Shown piece by piece: positions 1 to 8,182 of a stretch of DNA of 64,000 nt. A model generated the notes under the pieces. It ran no database searches and was not told the DNA's origin. It saw nothing but the letters and a program-made list of their open reading frames with translations. The stretch's first letter is position 1, and every line of letters begins with the position of its first letter. The position numbers and the translations under genes are program-made. Origin of the DNA: Fructilactobacillus ixorae (GTDB taxonomy: Bacteria > Bacillota > Bacilli > Lactobacillales > Lactobacillaceae); assembly GCF_024029915.1 (NCBI RefSeq), contig NZ_CP097478.1:186001-250000 (forward strand). The letters run 5' to 3'.

Positions 1-1
1 A

Positions 2-637
2 CTAAGCGACCAGGAACGGGCAACAATGGGGGCTGTGGTCACGAGGGCTATGAAGGGGATTAATTACGAAAACACGGGGACCTTTGAGTTCCTGATGGAT
101 CGTGACCACCAGTTTTACTTCATGGAAATGAATACCCGCCTGCAGGTCGAACATACCATTACCGAAGAAGTGGCCGGCGTGGAACTGATTAAAGCGATGA
201 TTCAGGTCGCTGACGGAGAGAATTTGCCGTTTCAACAGGCTGACTGTGGGGTACATGGCTATGCCCTCGAGTGCCGCATTAATGCCGAGGCCCCAGCCCG
301 TAATTTTCAACCCTGTGCTGGAAAGATTACGGCGCTCCACTTCCCCGTGGGGACGTACGGAGTGCGCATTGACGCGGGGGTCGAAGCTGGGAGTGTGATT
401 TCTCCGTTTTACGATTCGATGATTGCTAAAATCATCGTGCACATGCCAACGAAGACCCAAGCGGTACGCAAGCTCATTCGTGTGCTACAAGAATTTCGCA
501 TTGACGGAGTTGAAACGAACCGTCAGTTTTTACTTGATTTGCTGCACGATCAGCACTTTCAAACGGGGGATTTTAACAACCTCTACATTGAAAATGTCTT
601 TTTGAAAGATTGGATGAAACAACATGGAGCAAAATAA
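2..637 (+). CDS. accC: Biotin carboxylase subunit of acetyl-CoA carboxylase, 5'-truncated by window edge
   Basis: AccC carboxylates biotin on the AccB carrier with ATP and bicarbonate, the first half-reaction of malonyl-CoA synthesis. The open frame runs from the window edge to a TAA at 635-637, so this is the C-terminal ~211 residues of a protein of about 450. Visible are the GTFEFL strand, the FMEMNTRLQVEH segment of the ATP-grasp domain (metal- and biotin-site residues), and the C-terminal biotin-carboxylase domain with YALECRINAE and DSMIAKI. The gene overlaps accD by 14 bp, indicating translational coupling in the fab/acc operon. Identification is secure; only the start is missing. Confidence 0.95.
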   Translation, partial: LSDQERATMGAVVTRAMKGINYENTGTFEFLMDRDHQFYFMEMNTRLQVEHTITEEVAGVELIKAMIQVADGENLPFQQADCGVHGYALECRINAEAPARNFQPCAGKITALHFPVGTYGVRIDAGVEAGSVISPFYDSMIAKIIVHMPTKTQAVRKLIRVLQEFRIDGVETNRQFLLDLLHDQHFQTGDFNNLYIENVFLKDWMKQHGAK

Positions 638-1463
638 CGCAAAGCAGCCAAGTCCCGCGGAGTTACAAAAACGCATGGAACAAATTCCAGACGTGTGGAC
701 GAAGTGTCCCATTTGTGGGGAAATGATTTATAAGAAACACTTGGATCAATTCAAGGAGTGTCCTAACTGTCATTACGGGTTCCGGTTAGGGGCGCAAGCG
801 CGAATTGCGTTACTGTGTGATGATTTTCAACCGGTTAACGACCAGTTACAGGCGCCCAGTAAATTTCAAGATCCAAAATACCAACAAAAATTACAGCAAG
901 CCCGCGCCACAACGAAACTAAATGAAGCGGTCTTAACTGGAACGGGCACGATTGCGGGGCAGCGCGCGGCAATCGGAGTGATGGACTGGCGGTTCATCAT
1001 GGGGAGCCTCGGCACCACGACTGGGGAGTTACTCGCCCGGCTCTTTGAATTAGCAACGAAGGATAACCTCCCGGTGGTGATTTTTACCGCCTCGGGGGGC
1101 GCCCGCATGCAGGAGGGAATTGAATCCTTGATGCAGATGGCGAAGGTCTCAGAAGCGGTCGCTGAACACAGTCGGGCCGGCTTGGTCTACATTAGTTACC
1201 TCTGTGATCCGACAACTGGGGGCGTGACCGCTAGTTTTGCGATGGAAGGGGATTTGCTCCTGGCAGAACCGCATGCCTTAATTGGGTTTGCGGGTCGGCG
1301 AGTTATTGAACATACAATTCAACAAATCCCTCCCCGAGACTTTCAACGAGCAGAAACATTGTTAAAGCACGGCTTCTTAGATGCCATCGTGCCCCGGCGG
1401 GAAATGGTAACAACGCTCGGACAAATTTTAGCGATTCACGAAGGTGGTGATTGGCGTGGCTAA
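624..1463 (+). CDS. accD: Acetyl-CoA carboxylase carboxyltransferase subunit beta
   Basis: AccD pairs with AccA to move the carboxyl group from carboxybiotin to acetyl-CoA. The 279-residue product has the expected N-terminal zinc ribbon with Cys28, Cys31, Cys46 and Cys49, followed by a crotonase-fold domain containing the GGARMQEG oxyanion segment and TTGGVTASFAMEGD. Length is normal for the family. The ATG lies inside the accC end (14 bp overlap) without an obvious Shine-Dalgarno, so it probably depends on accC translation. The stop overlaps the accA start. Confidence 0.95.
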   Translation: MEQNNAKQPSPAELQKRMEQIPDVWTKCPICGEMIYKKHLDQFKECPNCHYGFRLGAQARIALLCDDFQPVNDQLQAPSKFQDPKYQQKLQQARATTKLNEAVLTGTGTIAGQRAAIGVMDWRFIMGSLGTTTGELLARLFELATKDNLPVVIFTASGGARMQEGIESLMQMAKVSEAVAEHSRAGLVYISYLCDPTTGGVTASFAMEGDLLLAEPHALIGFAGRRVIEHTIQQIPPRDFQRAETLLKHGFLDAIVPRREMVTTLGQILAIHEGGDWRG

Positions 1464-2226
1464 GACAACAGCCTTTGACCGGGTGTTACAGGCTCGGTCA
1501 CAGGATAAAATTAGTATCCGGGATCTCGTCGCTGGACTCACGGATAATTTTTTGGAGTTACACGGTGATCGCGCCTATGGTGATGATCCGGCCGTCTACG
1601 GCGGGATTGGCCAACTGCAGGGTCGTCCGGTTACCATCGTGGGGATTCGGAAGGGTGATGACCAAAAGAGTGCCGCTGACGTCCACTTTGGTTCTGCGGA
1701 ACCAGACGGCTATCTCAAGGCGCTCCGTCTGATGAAGCAGGCGGAAAAATTTCACCGCCCGATCATCACGTTGGTGAACACCCCCGGAGCCTATCCCGAT
1801 GTGGAAGCTGAATACCACGGGCAGGGCTACCTGATTTCGCAACTAATCCTGCAGGGGATGCAGCTGCGGGTGCCCTACGTTTCAATCATTGTCGGCGAAG
1901 GGGGTAGTGGGGGCGCCCTTGCCCTCGCGGTAGGAGATACCGTGTGGGCGTTTGAAGAAAGTATTTATTCGGTCTTATCGCCGGAAGGTTACGCCACGAT
2001 TCTTTGGAAAGATTCGAGCCGGGTGCAGGAAGCTGCCGAGGTTATGAAGCTCACCCCAGAGGATTTATTGCAACAGGGGATTATCGATCAGATTATTCCA
2101 GAAGTTCGGACTGATTCGCAAATCGAGCAGTTAAAAACCAAATTATTTGGTAAAATAGAAGAGATAAGTGCAATGTCGACAACCGAAATGCTCCAAAAGC
2201 GGTTCGCTCGGTATCGTAACTTTTAA
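1456..2226 (+). CDS. accA: Acetyl-CoA carboxylase carboxyltransferase subunit alpha
   Basis: AccA is the second half of the carboxyltransferase. Family motifs are GDRAYGDDPA, VNTPGAYPD and the oxyanion-hole run GEGGSGGALALAVGD. Length (256 aa) fits the short Lactobacillales type. I chose the GTG at 1456 (product MAKTTAFDR) because AAGGTGG at 1441-1447 lies about 8 bases upstream; an in-frame GTG at 1444 would add four residues but sits within that site. The start overlaps the accD stop by 8 bp. A weak terminator-like hairpin follows before fabI. Confidence 0.93.
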   Translation: MAKTTAFDRVLQARSQDKISIRDLVAGLTDNFLELHGDRAYGDDPAVYGGIGQLQGRPVTIVGIRKGDDQKSAADVHFGSAEPDGYLKALRLMKQAEKFHRPIITLVNTPGAYPDVEAEYHGQGYLISQLILQGMQLRVPYVSIIVGEGGSGGALALAVGDTVWAFEESIYSVLSPEGYATILWKDSSRVQEAAEVMKLTPEDLLQQGIIDQIIPEVRTDSQIEQLKTKLFGKIEEISAMSTTEMLQKRFARYRNF

Positions 2227-2234
2227 TTGAGGGG

Positions 2235-2277
2235 CTAACTAATGGGATCTACCTGTTAGTTAGTTTTGTGTTTTTTT
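2235..2277 (+). terminator. Hairpin plus T-run between accA and fabI
   Basis: CTAACTAA (2235-2242) pairs with TTAGTTAG (2256-2263), followed by T-rich sequence ending in seven Ts. The A/T-rich stem suggests partial termination, which would lower fabI relative to accA; this is inference. Confidence 0.5.
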
Positions 2278-2307
2278 AATTAGAAATTGAAAGGATGACC
2301 AAGAACC

Positions 2308-3075
2308 ATGGCTGCTAACTTATTAGAAGGTAAAAAGATTGTCATCATGGGAGTGGCAAACAAAAAAAGCATTGCGTGGGGTTGTGCCCAAGCGGTTGCT
2401 GCGCTCGGTGGTCAAGTAATCTTGACCTATCAAAACGAACGGATGAAACAGAGCTTATCCCGCTTTGTGGCTCCAGAGACGCCGATGTTTGAGTGTGATG
2501 TTGCAGAAGATCAGAACGTTGAACAAACTTTTTCTGCCATTCACGATCAGTTTGGCAACATTGACGGGGTAATCCACGCGATTGCTTACGCCGACAAAGA
2601 AACGCTTCAAAACGGTGTGATTAACACCAAAGAAGCTGGTTTTAATCTTGCCCAGGATGTGAGTGCTTACTCCTTAATCTCGGTAACCCGTTACGCCTCA
2701 AAGATTATGAACAATCCGGGGAGTATCGTGACGATGACTTACATGGGTTCCACTTACGCGATTCGGAACTACAACATGATGGGAATTGCGAAGGCTTCCT
2801 TGGAATCATCCATGCGGTACCTAGCCGTTGAACTGGGTGACCAAGGGATTCGGGTCAACGCTGTTTCGGCTGGGGCCGTTCGGACCTTAGCCGTAACGGG
2901 AGTGAAAGGACACGGGGAACTGCTGAAAGAATCAGAGGCTCTTACCACGGACGGCAAGAGTGTGTCGAAGGCCGAAATCGGGAATACGGTGGCCTTCTTG
3001 GTTAGTGACCTAGCAACTGGAATCACCGGTGACGTGATTTACGTTGATAAGGGAGTGCACCTGTTTAACACTTAG
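2308..3075 (+). CDS. fabI: Enoyl-[acyl-carrier-protein] reductase (NADH)
   Basis: FabI performs the last reductive step of each fatty-acid elongation cycle. The 255-residue SDR protein starts at ATG 2308 after AAAGGATG. It shows the FabI-specific nucleotide motif GVANKKSIAWG near residue 16 and the catalytic Tyr-x6-Lys in YNMMGIAK, with SAGAVRTLA after it. Length is normal. It follows accA by 81 bp and is followed by birA after only 3 bp, so all belong to one lipid-synthesis transcription unit. Confidence 0.95.
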   Translation: MAANLLEGKKIVIMGVANKKSIAWGCAQAVAALGGQVILTYQNERMKQSLSRFVAPETPMFECDVAEDQNVEQTFSAIHDQFGNIDGVIHAIAYADKETLQNGVINTKEAGFNLAQDVSAYSLISVTRYASKIMNNPGSIVTMTYMGSTYAIRNYNMMGIAKASLESSMRYLAVELGDQGIRVNAVSAGAVRTLAVTGVKGHGELLKESEALTTDGKSVSKAEIGNTVAFLVSDLATGITGDVIYVDKGVHLFNT

Positions 3076-3078
3076 CTC

Positions 3079-3834
3079 ATGACACTAAATAAGCAACTGT
3101 TAGCAGCGACAACCGGGTTGCCGGTCAGTCATCTGCATCTGTTTACCCAAGTTGATTCGACGATGACCGTGGCGGAACAAACTAAAATGACGGGGTTTCA
3201 TTTAATCGTGGCGGAGCGGATGACGGCGGGTCGCGGGCAACGGGGACATTCGTTTACAGCCCCTCAGACGGGGATGTACGTCACCATTGTCACGCCCGTG
3301 TTACCCCCGTTTTTAACGCAACCGGGATTACTAACCATGGGAGTGGCAGTGGCTACCCACCAGGCCATTGCCCGGGTCTTACACGTGACCACCCAGTTAA
3401 AGTGGGTTAATGATTTGTACTATCATGACCACAAGGTGGGGGGGATTCTAGTCGAGGTGAAAAATAATTCCCACAATCAGCCCGAAAATTATCTGATTGG
3501 GATTGGCTTGAATTTGGCGCCCCACCGGTCGTTAGCGACGGTTCAAGCTACAGCGCTAACAACTGATCTGCACGCCCGTGATCAGTTAATTGCGGAAGTC
3601 TACCGCCGGGTTGTGGCGTTTCTGTGTCAGCCCAAGGTTCAGACGGTGCAAACCCTATATAACCAACACTTGTTGTGGCGGAATCAAGTGGTTCAGGTGA
3701 CCGTAAATCACCACCTGTATCAGGGCTTAATTCAGGGTCTCGACCAGCAACTAAGGTTAGAACTGGTTGATCAAGATGGGGACTTGCACCAGCTCACGGC
3801 TGAGGCCGCGAGCCACTTACGTCCAGTTCGGTAA
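3079..3834 (+). CDS. birA: Biotin--[acetyl-CoA-carboxylase] ligase, monofunctional
   Basis: Attaches biotin to the AccB carrier through biotinyl-AMP, so its place beside acc genes is functional. The biotin/AMP loop GRGQRG is at residues 51-56, KWVNDLY follows at about 108, and GGILVE after that. The 251-residue protein begins directly with the catalytic domain; the N-terminal DNA-binding domain of bifunctional BirA is absent, so it should not be a repressor. A C-terminal SH3-like domain is present. The ATG lies 3 bp after the fabI stop. Confidence 0.9.
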   Translation: MTLNKQLLAATTGLPVSHLHLFTQVDSTMTVAEQTKMTGFHLIVAERMTAGRGQRGHSFTAPQTGMYVTIVTPVLPPFLTQPGLLTMGVAVATHQAIARVLHVTTQLKWVNDLYYHDHKVGGILVEVKNNSHNQPENYLIGIGLNLAPHRSLATVQATALTTDLHARDQLIAEVYRRVVAFLCQPKVQTVQTLYNQHLLWRNQVVQVTVNHHLYQGLIQGLDQQLRLELVDQDGDLHQLTAEAASHLRPVR

Positions 3835-3855
3835 TCGCCGGAGGAGGAAGGGATT

Positions 3856-4395
3856 TTGCATCCAAAACGAGAAAAAAAGCGGGAACAAACCCGGCAGCAA
3901 ATTATTTCGGGACTGTTAGAGTTAATGCTCGAAAAACCCTACGCGGAAATCACCGTGAAGGAACTCTGCAAGCAGGCCAAGGTCTCTCGGATGACCTTTT
4001 ACCGGAATTTTCATACGAAGGAAGAGGTGATTGAGGGGCAATTTGCGATGGTCTACGCAACTTTCATCCAACGCCTGGTGGCCCAAAAACGGTTTGCCTT
4101 TTACGACGTAGCGACGACCTTCTTTACCCTCATTAAGGAAAACCAACTGATGATGGAGGCCCTGGTGCAAAACAACCTGACGAACCTCCTCTTAGACGCT
4201 CTGACTAACTACGTAAAAACGTTGATTGAACAGCAAATTTTGATTACTCGGGAACAGTCCTCTCATTTTTTAGTGGCCATGATTTCTGGAGGATTAACCG
4301 AAGTGATCGTGGTGTGGACGAAGAATGGGATGCAGGAACCGGTGGAAGAGCTGGTTCTGTTTGCATCGAAGTACATGCATTTAAAGACTAATTAA
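3856..4395 (+). CDS. TetR/AcrR-family transcriptional regulator
   Basis: A 179-residue one-component regulator. Residues ~10-58 form a typical TetR helix-turn-helix (ITVKELCKQAKVSRMTFYRNF); the rest is an alpha-helical ligand/dimer domain with no recognisable specificity. The start is TTG at 3856 after the strong GGAGGAGGAAGG at 3840-3851. It lies 21 bp after birA and ends at a strong terminator, so it may be the last gene of the acc-fab unit. Regulation of lipid genes is only suggested by position. Confidence 0.85.
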   Translation: MHPKREKKREQTRQQIISGLLELMLEKPYAEITVKELCKQAKVSRMTFYRNFHTKEEVIEGQFAMVYATFIQRLVAQKRFAFYDVATTFFTLIKENQLMMEALVQNNLTNLLLDALTNYVKTLIEQQILITREQSSHFLVAMISGGLTEVIVVWTKNGMQEPVEELVLFASKYMHLKTN

Positions 4396-4425
4396 AAAGG
4401 CACCCATAACGGGTGCCTTTTTTAA
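4395..4425 (+). terminator. Rho-independent terminator after the TetR gene
   Basis: AAAAGGCACCC and GGGTGCCTTTT form a perfect stem around a short loop, followed by a T-run. It overlaps the end of the stop codon and closes the acc-fab-birA-tetR unit. Confidence 0.88.
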
Positions 4426-4448
4426 TTGCTCTGTGAAAAAGAAGCTAC

Positions 4449-4477
4449 AAAAAAACACTCACAAGTGTGAGTGTTTT
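4449..4477 (-). terminator. Terminator of the cold-shock gene
   Basis: AAAACACTCACA pairs with TGTGAGTGTTTT around one or two bases. On the minus strand the stem is followed by a T-run, placing it 11 bp past the cspA stop. Convergent with the preceding terminator. Confidence 0.85.
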
Positions 4478-4487
4478 TAAAAGTTAA

Positions 4488-4691
4488 TTAACCTTCAACG
4501 GGAGTAACGTTAGCAGCTTGTGGGCCACGGTCGCCATCTTCAACGTCTAAAGTAACTTTTTCGCCTTCGTCAAGGGTTTTGAAACCGTCCTTGTTGATAG
4601 CTGAGAAGTGAACGAATACGTCACCATCGTCAGTTGTAATAAAACCGTAACCCTTGTCAGCGTTAAACCATTTAACAGTACCTTGCTTCAT
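4488..4691 (-). CDS. cspA: Cold-shock protein, CspA family
   Basis: A 67-residue single OB-fold RNA chaperone that binds single-stranded nucleic acid and melts mRNA structure. RNP1 (KGYGFI) and RNP2 (VFVHF) are intact, as is the KWFNADKG start. GGAGG precedes the ATG at a normal distance. A consensus promoter about 120 bases upstream leaves a long untranslated leader, typical of temperature-controlled csp mRNAs. The gene stands alone with its own terminator. Which csp paralogue it is cannot be told. Confidence 0.93.
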   Translation of the reverse strand: MKQGTVKWFNADKGYGFITTDDGDVFVHFSAINKDGFKTLDEGEKVTLDVEDGDRGPQAANVTPVEG

Positions 4692-4815
4692 AATATGAAA
4701 CCTCCATAAAAAAATATATTTAATGTTGCTCTAGTTTGAATCTAATAAGGAAGTCATTCTATATAAAACAAAACAAGAAACCTTAAAAACTCGAAACCTA
4801 TCACACATTGGTATA

Positions 4816-4843
4816 AGTATAACATGGCACCTGGGAATGTCAA
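4816..4843 (-). promoter_or_regulatory. Sigma-A promoter of cspA
   Basis: On the minus strand TTGACA (4838-4843) and TATACT (4816-4821) are separated by 16 bases. Expected transcription start is near 4809, giving a leader of about 118 nt before the cspA start codon. Confidence 0.75.
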
Positions 4844-4937
4844 CCACTATTCCACATTTTTTGGAGAACCGAGCAGGGTGCTTTACCGGCTTACGCGAAA
4901 AAAGTACAATAAAAGCTAACGAAACGGAGGGAACAAA

Positions 4938-5636
4938 GTGAAAACCTTAGTAATTGTGGCTCATCCCGAATACGCAGATTCGAGCACCCAAGCTTTTTTA
5001 AAGCGGGGGCAGGCAGGGTTAGAAAACGTAACGTGGAAACGGTTAGACTCCAGTCAGTGGCCGTTAACAGTTGCTGCGGAACAACAGGCACTGATTGCAG
5101 CGGACCGGGTGATTTTCCAATTTCCTCTATACTGGTATAGCGCACCGGCGCTACTGAAACAGTGGGAAGACGACGTGTTAACCCGGGCCTTCACCTTTGC
5201 TGGTGAACGGGGTTGTTTAGCCGCCAAACAGCTTGGAATCGTTACCTCGTTGGGCTCGGCTGAACAGGAGTTTCAGGCAGGTGGGACCGAGGACTTTAGC
5301 CTGTCGGAAATTCTGACACCCTATCGGGCCATCGCACACCGCGCTGGGATGCAGTTTTTAAAGCCATTGGTGATTGACCAGTTTGGCTACCAGTCAGAGG
5401 CGGAACAGGCCGAATTATTGATCAAGTACCAGCAGTATCTAACTGCTCCGCAACCATTGTCCTTTGAGCAACGCGTGGCCTGGTTAATTCAGCAGCTCAA
5501 ACGGTGGCAGACGACACAACCAGCAGAACGACAGCAACGCTTAGCGTTGGTGATTAACCAACTAAGCGCAAATCAGGAGCATTTAGATGACCTTAAGGAT
5601 CAGATTAAATTGATTCGTCAAGCAGAGGAGGGCTAG
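4938..5636 (+). CDS. NAD(P)H-dependent oxidoreductase, flavodoxin-like (quinone reductase type)
   Basis: A 232-residue protein of the NAD(P)H dehydrogenase (quinone)/KefF-like flavodoxin-fold family. The N-terminal KTLVIVAHPEYADSS is the FMN-binding beta1-loop, and FQFPLYWYSAPALLKQWED is the diagnostic second FMN segment, with GIVTSLGS after it. About the last 60 residues are a Gln/Arg-rich helical tail beyond the usual ~180-residue domain. Start is GTG 4938 after GGAGGG. It precedes a 60-residue ORF by 2 bp. Substrate unknown. Confidence 0.85.
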   Translation: MKTLVIVAHPEYADSSTQAFLKRGQAGLENVTWKRLDSSQWPLTVAAEQQALIAADRVIFQFPLYWYSAPALLKQWEDDVLTRAFTFAGERGCLAAKQLGIVTSLGSAEQEFQAGGTEDFSLSEILTPYRAIAHRAGMQFLKPLVIDQFGYQSEAEQAELLIKYQQYLTAPQPLSFEQRVAWLIQQLKRWQTTQPAERQQRLALVINQLSANQEHLDDLKDQIKLIRQAEEG

Positions 5637-5638
5637 CA

Positions 5639-5821
5639 ATGGAAACCGAACGGTGGTTATTAGAAACCCTAACTGAGTTAGAGGCGGAGGCGGGACCACT
5701 GCCTGTGACGACCAGTGCCTTACTGGCAGCGACCCGGGCGGCCGTAACACAGCAGGCGCAACGAATTGACCAAGCCGAAGCGGAACTGGATGGACGCATC
5801 TGGAGTCCAGCGCAGTGGTAA
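5639..5821 (+). CDS. Small hypothetical protein coupled to the flavodoxin-like reductase
   Basis: A 60-residue acidic, mostly helical protein of unknown function, rich in Glu, Ala and Gln. The ATG at 5639 is 2 bp after the upstream stop and has AGGAGGG in the end of that gene, so it is likely co-translated. I recognise no domain or motif. The convergent terminator follows directly. Confidence 0.6.
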   Translation: METERWLLETLTELEAEAGPLPVTTSALLAATRAAVTQQAQRIDQAEAELDGRIWSPAQW

Positions 5822-5825
5822 ATAA

Positions 5826-5869
5826 AAATCCCACGAAAGTGAGCTGCGTAGCTCTGCTTTCGTGGGATG
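5826..5869 (-). terminator. Terminator at the convergent end with the kinase gene
   Basis: ATCCCACGAAAG (5828-5839) and CTTTCGTGGGAT (5857-5868) form a perfect stem, with a nested GAGCT/AGCTC pair in the loop. The T-run (ATTTTTATTT) is on the minus strand, so it mainly serves the kinase gene. Confidence 0.8.
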
Positions 5870-5870
5870 G

Positions 5871-6674
5871 TTAAGAAGTCGCCCAGTGATTAATGGGTCC
5901 AAACTGATGGCCCACGTTAATTCCGTTCTTAATGCAGGCATCCACGTAGGCCTTCGCGTTTCGAATGGCAGTTTCAACGGAGTGACCGAGTCCAAGTTCA
6001 GCCGTGATGGCGGCCGACAGGGTGTCCCCCGTCCCGTTTTTATGGGTGGTTTTGTAGTATGGTTCTGTGAGTTCAAAACTAGTTCCGTTTTCAAGGAGGA
6101 CGTAGTCGGTAACGGTCGTCTGGTCAGCTTGATCATGGCGGCCCTTCACCATTACGTTGCGAGCGCCCAGTTGTTGGAGCTGATGGGCTGCTTGGGCTTG
6201 AAAGTCCGGGGTCTTTGGATCGATCCCAGTTAGTTTCACGGCCTCAAAGAAATTGGGCGTGAGGACTTCAGCCAGCGGTAAGAGGCGCTTGACTAACGTT
6301 TCAAAGGCAACCTGTTCTAACAACTGGTCCCCGTGCTTGGTGATGATGACCGGATCCACCACGAGGGGACCAAAGTCGTACTTTTCGTAGTTATCGGCCA
6401 CCGTGTTAATAATGGTAGCGTCCGCTAACATTCCGGTTTTAGCGGCCCGAATGTGGAAATCAGTCGCGAGGTCGTGGAACTCCTGACTAATGAAGTCAGC
6501 GCTCATGTTAACTCCAGCGTGAATCCCAAAGGAGTTCCCTGCAACACAGGCCGTGATGATGGTTGCCCCGTACACGTGCTTGGCAAAAAAGGTTAACAGG
6601 TCGGCTTGCATGCCGGCACTACCATCACTATCGCTACCGGCGATGGTGACGACCTGGGGATAATCGTTGAGCAT
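5871..6674 (-). CDS. Hydroxymethylpyrimidine/pyridoxine kinase family (ThiD/PdxK-like)
   Basis: A 267-residue ribokinase-fold vitamin kinase, phosphorylating either HMP for thiamine or pyridoxine for PLP. The N-terminal TIAGSDSDGSAGMQADL and KTGML segments are those of ThiD/PdxK. The anion-hole motif is GTGDT with Asp; as I recall, Bacillus ThiD/PdxK have Cys there (GxGCT), so substrate should not be assumed. AAGGAGG precedes the ATG. Single gene with its own terminator. No thiamine or B6 gene is adjacent to decide the substrate. Confidence 0.85.
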   Translation of the reverse strand: MLNDYPQVVTIAGSDSDGSAGMQADLLTFFAKHVYGATIITACVAGNSFGIHAGVNMSADFISQEFHDLATDFHIRAAKTGMLADATIINTVADNYEKYDFGPLVVDPVIITKHGDQLLEQVAFETLVKRLLPLAEVLTPNFFEAVKLTGIDPKTPDFQAQAAHQLQQLGARNVMVKGRHDQADQTTVTDYVLLENGTSFELTEPYYKTTHKNGTGDTLSAAITAELGLGHSVETAIRNAKAYVDACIKNGINVGHQFGPINHWATS

Positions 6675-6699
6675 AAAGGCTCCGCCTCCTTGAAGAAAT

Positions 6700-6729
6700 T
6701 TGATTTTTTCACGTTGGGTGTATTATAAT
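6700..6729 (+). promoter_or_regulatory. Candidate promoter for the 41-residue basic protein gene
   Basis: TTGATT (6700-6705) and TATAAT (6724-6729) with an 18-base spacer. The TATTATAATA block is nearly symmetrical, so it might also serve the divergent kinase gene. Confidence 0.5.
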
Positions 6730-6774
6730 ACAAGGAGCTGTTATTTGTAAGTCTAAAGTAAAGGAGTGTTCATC

Positions 6775-6900
6775 ATGAGAATTTGTCATCCAAATGGTGT
6801 CCAAGGTCGGCGACCAATTGACCAGAAAAAACGCAAAAAAGAACAAAAAAGAGTAGCAGATTTACAAAAGTTCTTGAAACAAAAACCTGCTGAAAAGTAA
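6775..6900 (+). CDS. Small basic hypothetical protein (41 aa)
   Basis: An ORF of 41 codons from ATG 6775 to TAA 6898-6900. It has AAAGGAG 8 bases upstream, a promoter candidate before it and a strong terminator right after it, so it is a complete transcription unit. The product is Lys/Arg/Gln-rich (a KKRKKEQKR stretch) and begins MRICHPNG. It may bind nucleic acid, but I know no function. Confidence 0.7.
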   Translation: MRICHPNGVQGRRPIDQKKRKKEQKRVADLQKFLKQKPAEK

Positions 6901-6904
6901 GTAA

Positions 6905-6947
6905 AAAAGGGAGTTACGCCTTAACGCGTAGCTCCCTTTTCTTTTTT
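6905..6947. terminator. Bidirectional terminator between convergent small genes
   Basis: AAGGGAGTTACGC (6907-6919) pairs with GCGTAGCTCCCTT (6926-6938), allowing one G-U pair, followed by a T-run. It overlaps the last codons of the minus-strand gene ending at 6921. Confidence 0.85.
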
Positions 6948-7376
6948 GGCTTTCGTAGCCTTCACAATTTCTTTTTTCTTCAATTTTGACATGGCCCGCA
7001 GTTGGTCTTTCAACTCGTTAATTTCTGCGGCGTGACTCTCTTTCCACTTCGCAAAGGAATTACTTGAGTCCGTATCCGCCGGTTTTAGCCCGGTATTTAA
7101 CCAAAACATTGCTTCTGAAAGGCTGTTAAAATTCCGTAACCAGAGCGTTTGGCCGTTTTCAGAATCAAAGGCAACGTAGGAACGGGGCTTCTTTTTCAGA
7201 AACGTGTGCCGTCTAATTTTAAAAGCTTCTCTTTTTCTGGTTAAATAGTAATCAGGTAAAATAAAGCTTCCAGCGGAAATTAATTGAGGAAAACGTTCAT
7301 TGCGTTTGGCGTGTCGATCGCGCAACATTTTCATGGCTTGATCAGCCGTGATTAGTTCGATATTAAGCTCAGACAT
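6921..7376 (-). CDS. Hypothetical protein, basic C-terminal tail
   Basis: A 151-residue soluble protein I do not recognise. There is no signal peptide or membrane segment. Residues ~30-105 contain a basic patch and a SYVAFDSENGQTLW strand; the last ~50 residues are Lys/Ala/Glu-rich and probably helical (KLKKKEIVKATKAKKEK), which could be a nucleic-acid tail. GGGAGGAG precedes the ATG. The stop lies inside the shared bidirectional terminator. Confidence 0.65.
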   Translation of the reverse strand: MSELNIELITADQAMKMLRDRHAKRNERFPQLISAGSFILPDYYLTRKREAFKIRRHTFLKKKPRSYVAFDSENGQTLWLRNFNSLSEAMFWLNTGLKPADTDSSNSFAKWKESHAAEINELKDQLRAMSKLKKKEIVKATKAKKEKGATR

Positions 7377-7477
7377 TATTATTCTCCTCCCACTTATACT
7401 ATTATTTTTACATAAAAAGCACGTCCTGCAAAGGATTTAGACTGATTAATTATAAATTACCACAAAGGAGTCTCGTG

Positions 7478-8182
7478 ATGACTAAAGCAAAAAAATATTA
7501 CGCTGTAAAACGAGGGCGCCAACCAGGGATTTATTCCACTTGGGCGGCTGCGAAGGCCCAAGTAGAGGGATTTTCGGGAGCTCAGTATCGGGGGTTTGCG
7601 GACCAGGCAGCGGCTCACCAGTATCTAAATGACGCTGAGGCGCCCCATCCTACGACACCAACAGCAACAACCAGTTCCGCTCGGCCGACCATCGTGGTCT
7701 TTACGGACGGCGGTTCGCGCAATCACGGCAACGTCGCCGGCGGGCACGTGCAGGCCAGTGATCCAGCCGCCTGGGCCTATCTAATCGACTATGCGGGCCG
7801 GCAACACGCCGCCTCCGCTGGTGAGTGGGGGGTGACTAACAACAAGATGGAAATCACCGCCCTGGTAAAAGCGTTACAATGGTTGCGAGCGCATGATTTT
7901 CAACGCGAACAGGTGGGCGTTGTTTCGGACTCCCGGTACGTGTTGAATGCGATTCAAAAGGGCTGGTTAGCGGGCTGGCAACGGCGTGGTTGGAGGCGAG
8001 CAGCCGGGGAACTGAAAAACAAGGAGTTGTGGCAACAGCTTGCCGCTTTACTCACTGAGTTCCCGCACCTGCAATTGGCGTGGACCAAGGGCCATGCGAC
8101 GAACCAGGGAAACGTGTACGTTGACGAGCGCTTGAACCAAACGATGGACCAAATGGAAAGGGAGCGGGCACATGACGACTGA
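7478..8182 (+). CDS. rnhA: Ribonuclease HI with N-terminal viroplasmin-like domain
   Basis: Cleaves RNA in RNA-DNA hybrids. Residues ~5-45 (YYAVKRGRQPGIYSTW) form the hybrid-binding domain shared with caulimovirus viroplasmin. After a Thr/Ala-rich linker the RNase H domain carries the four carboxylates: Asp in VFTDGGS, Glu in KMEITAL, Asp in SDSRYV and Asp in VDERLN. I chose ATG 7478, 7 bases after AAAGGAG; GTG 7475 is one codon earlier. It overlaps the acetyltransferase start by 11 bp. Confidence 0.92.
   Translation: MTKAKKYYAVKRGRQPGIYSTWAAAKAQVEGFSGAQYRGFADQAAAHQYLNDAEAPHPTTPTATTSSARPTIVVFTDGGSRNHGNVAGGHVQASDPAAWAYLIDYAGRQHAASAGEWGVTNNKMEITALVKALQWLRAHDFQREQVGVVSDSRYVLNAIQKGWLAGWQRRGWRRAAGELKNKELWQQLAALLTEFPHLQLAWTKGHATNQGNVYVDERLNQTMDQMERERAHDD

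Noticed and set aside
5862..6233. Plus-strand ORF of 123 codons opposite the ThiD/PdxK-like gene
   Set aside because: No ribosome binding site or recognisable protein; the minus-strand frame encodes a clear kinase.
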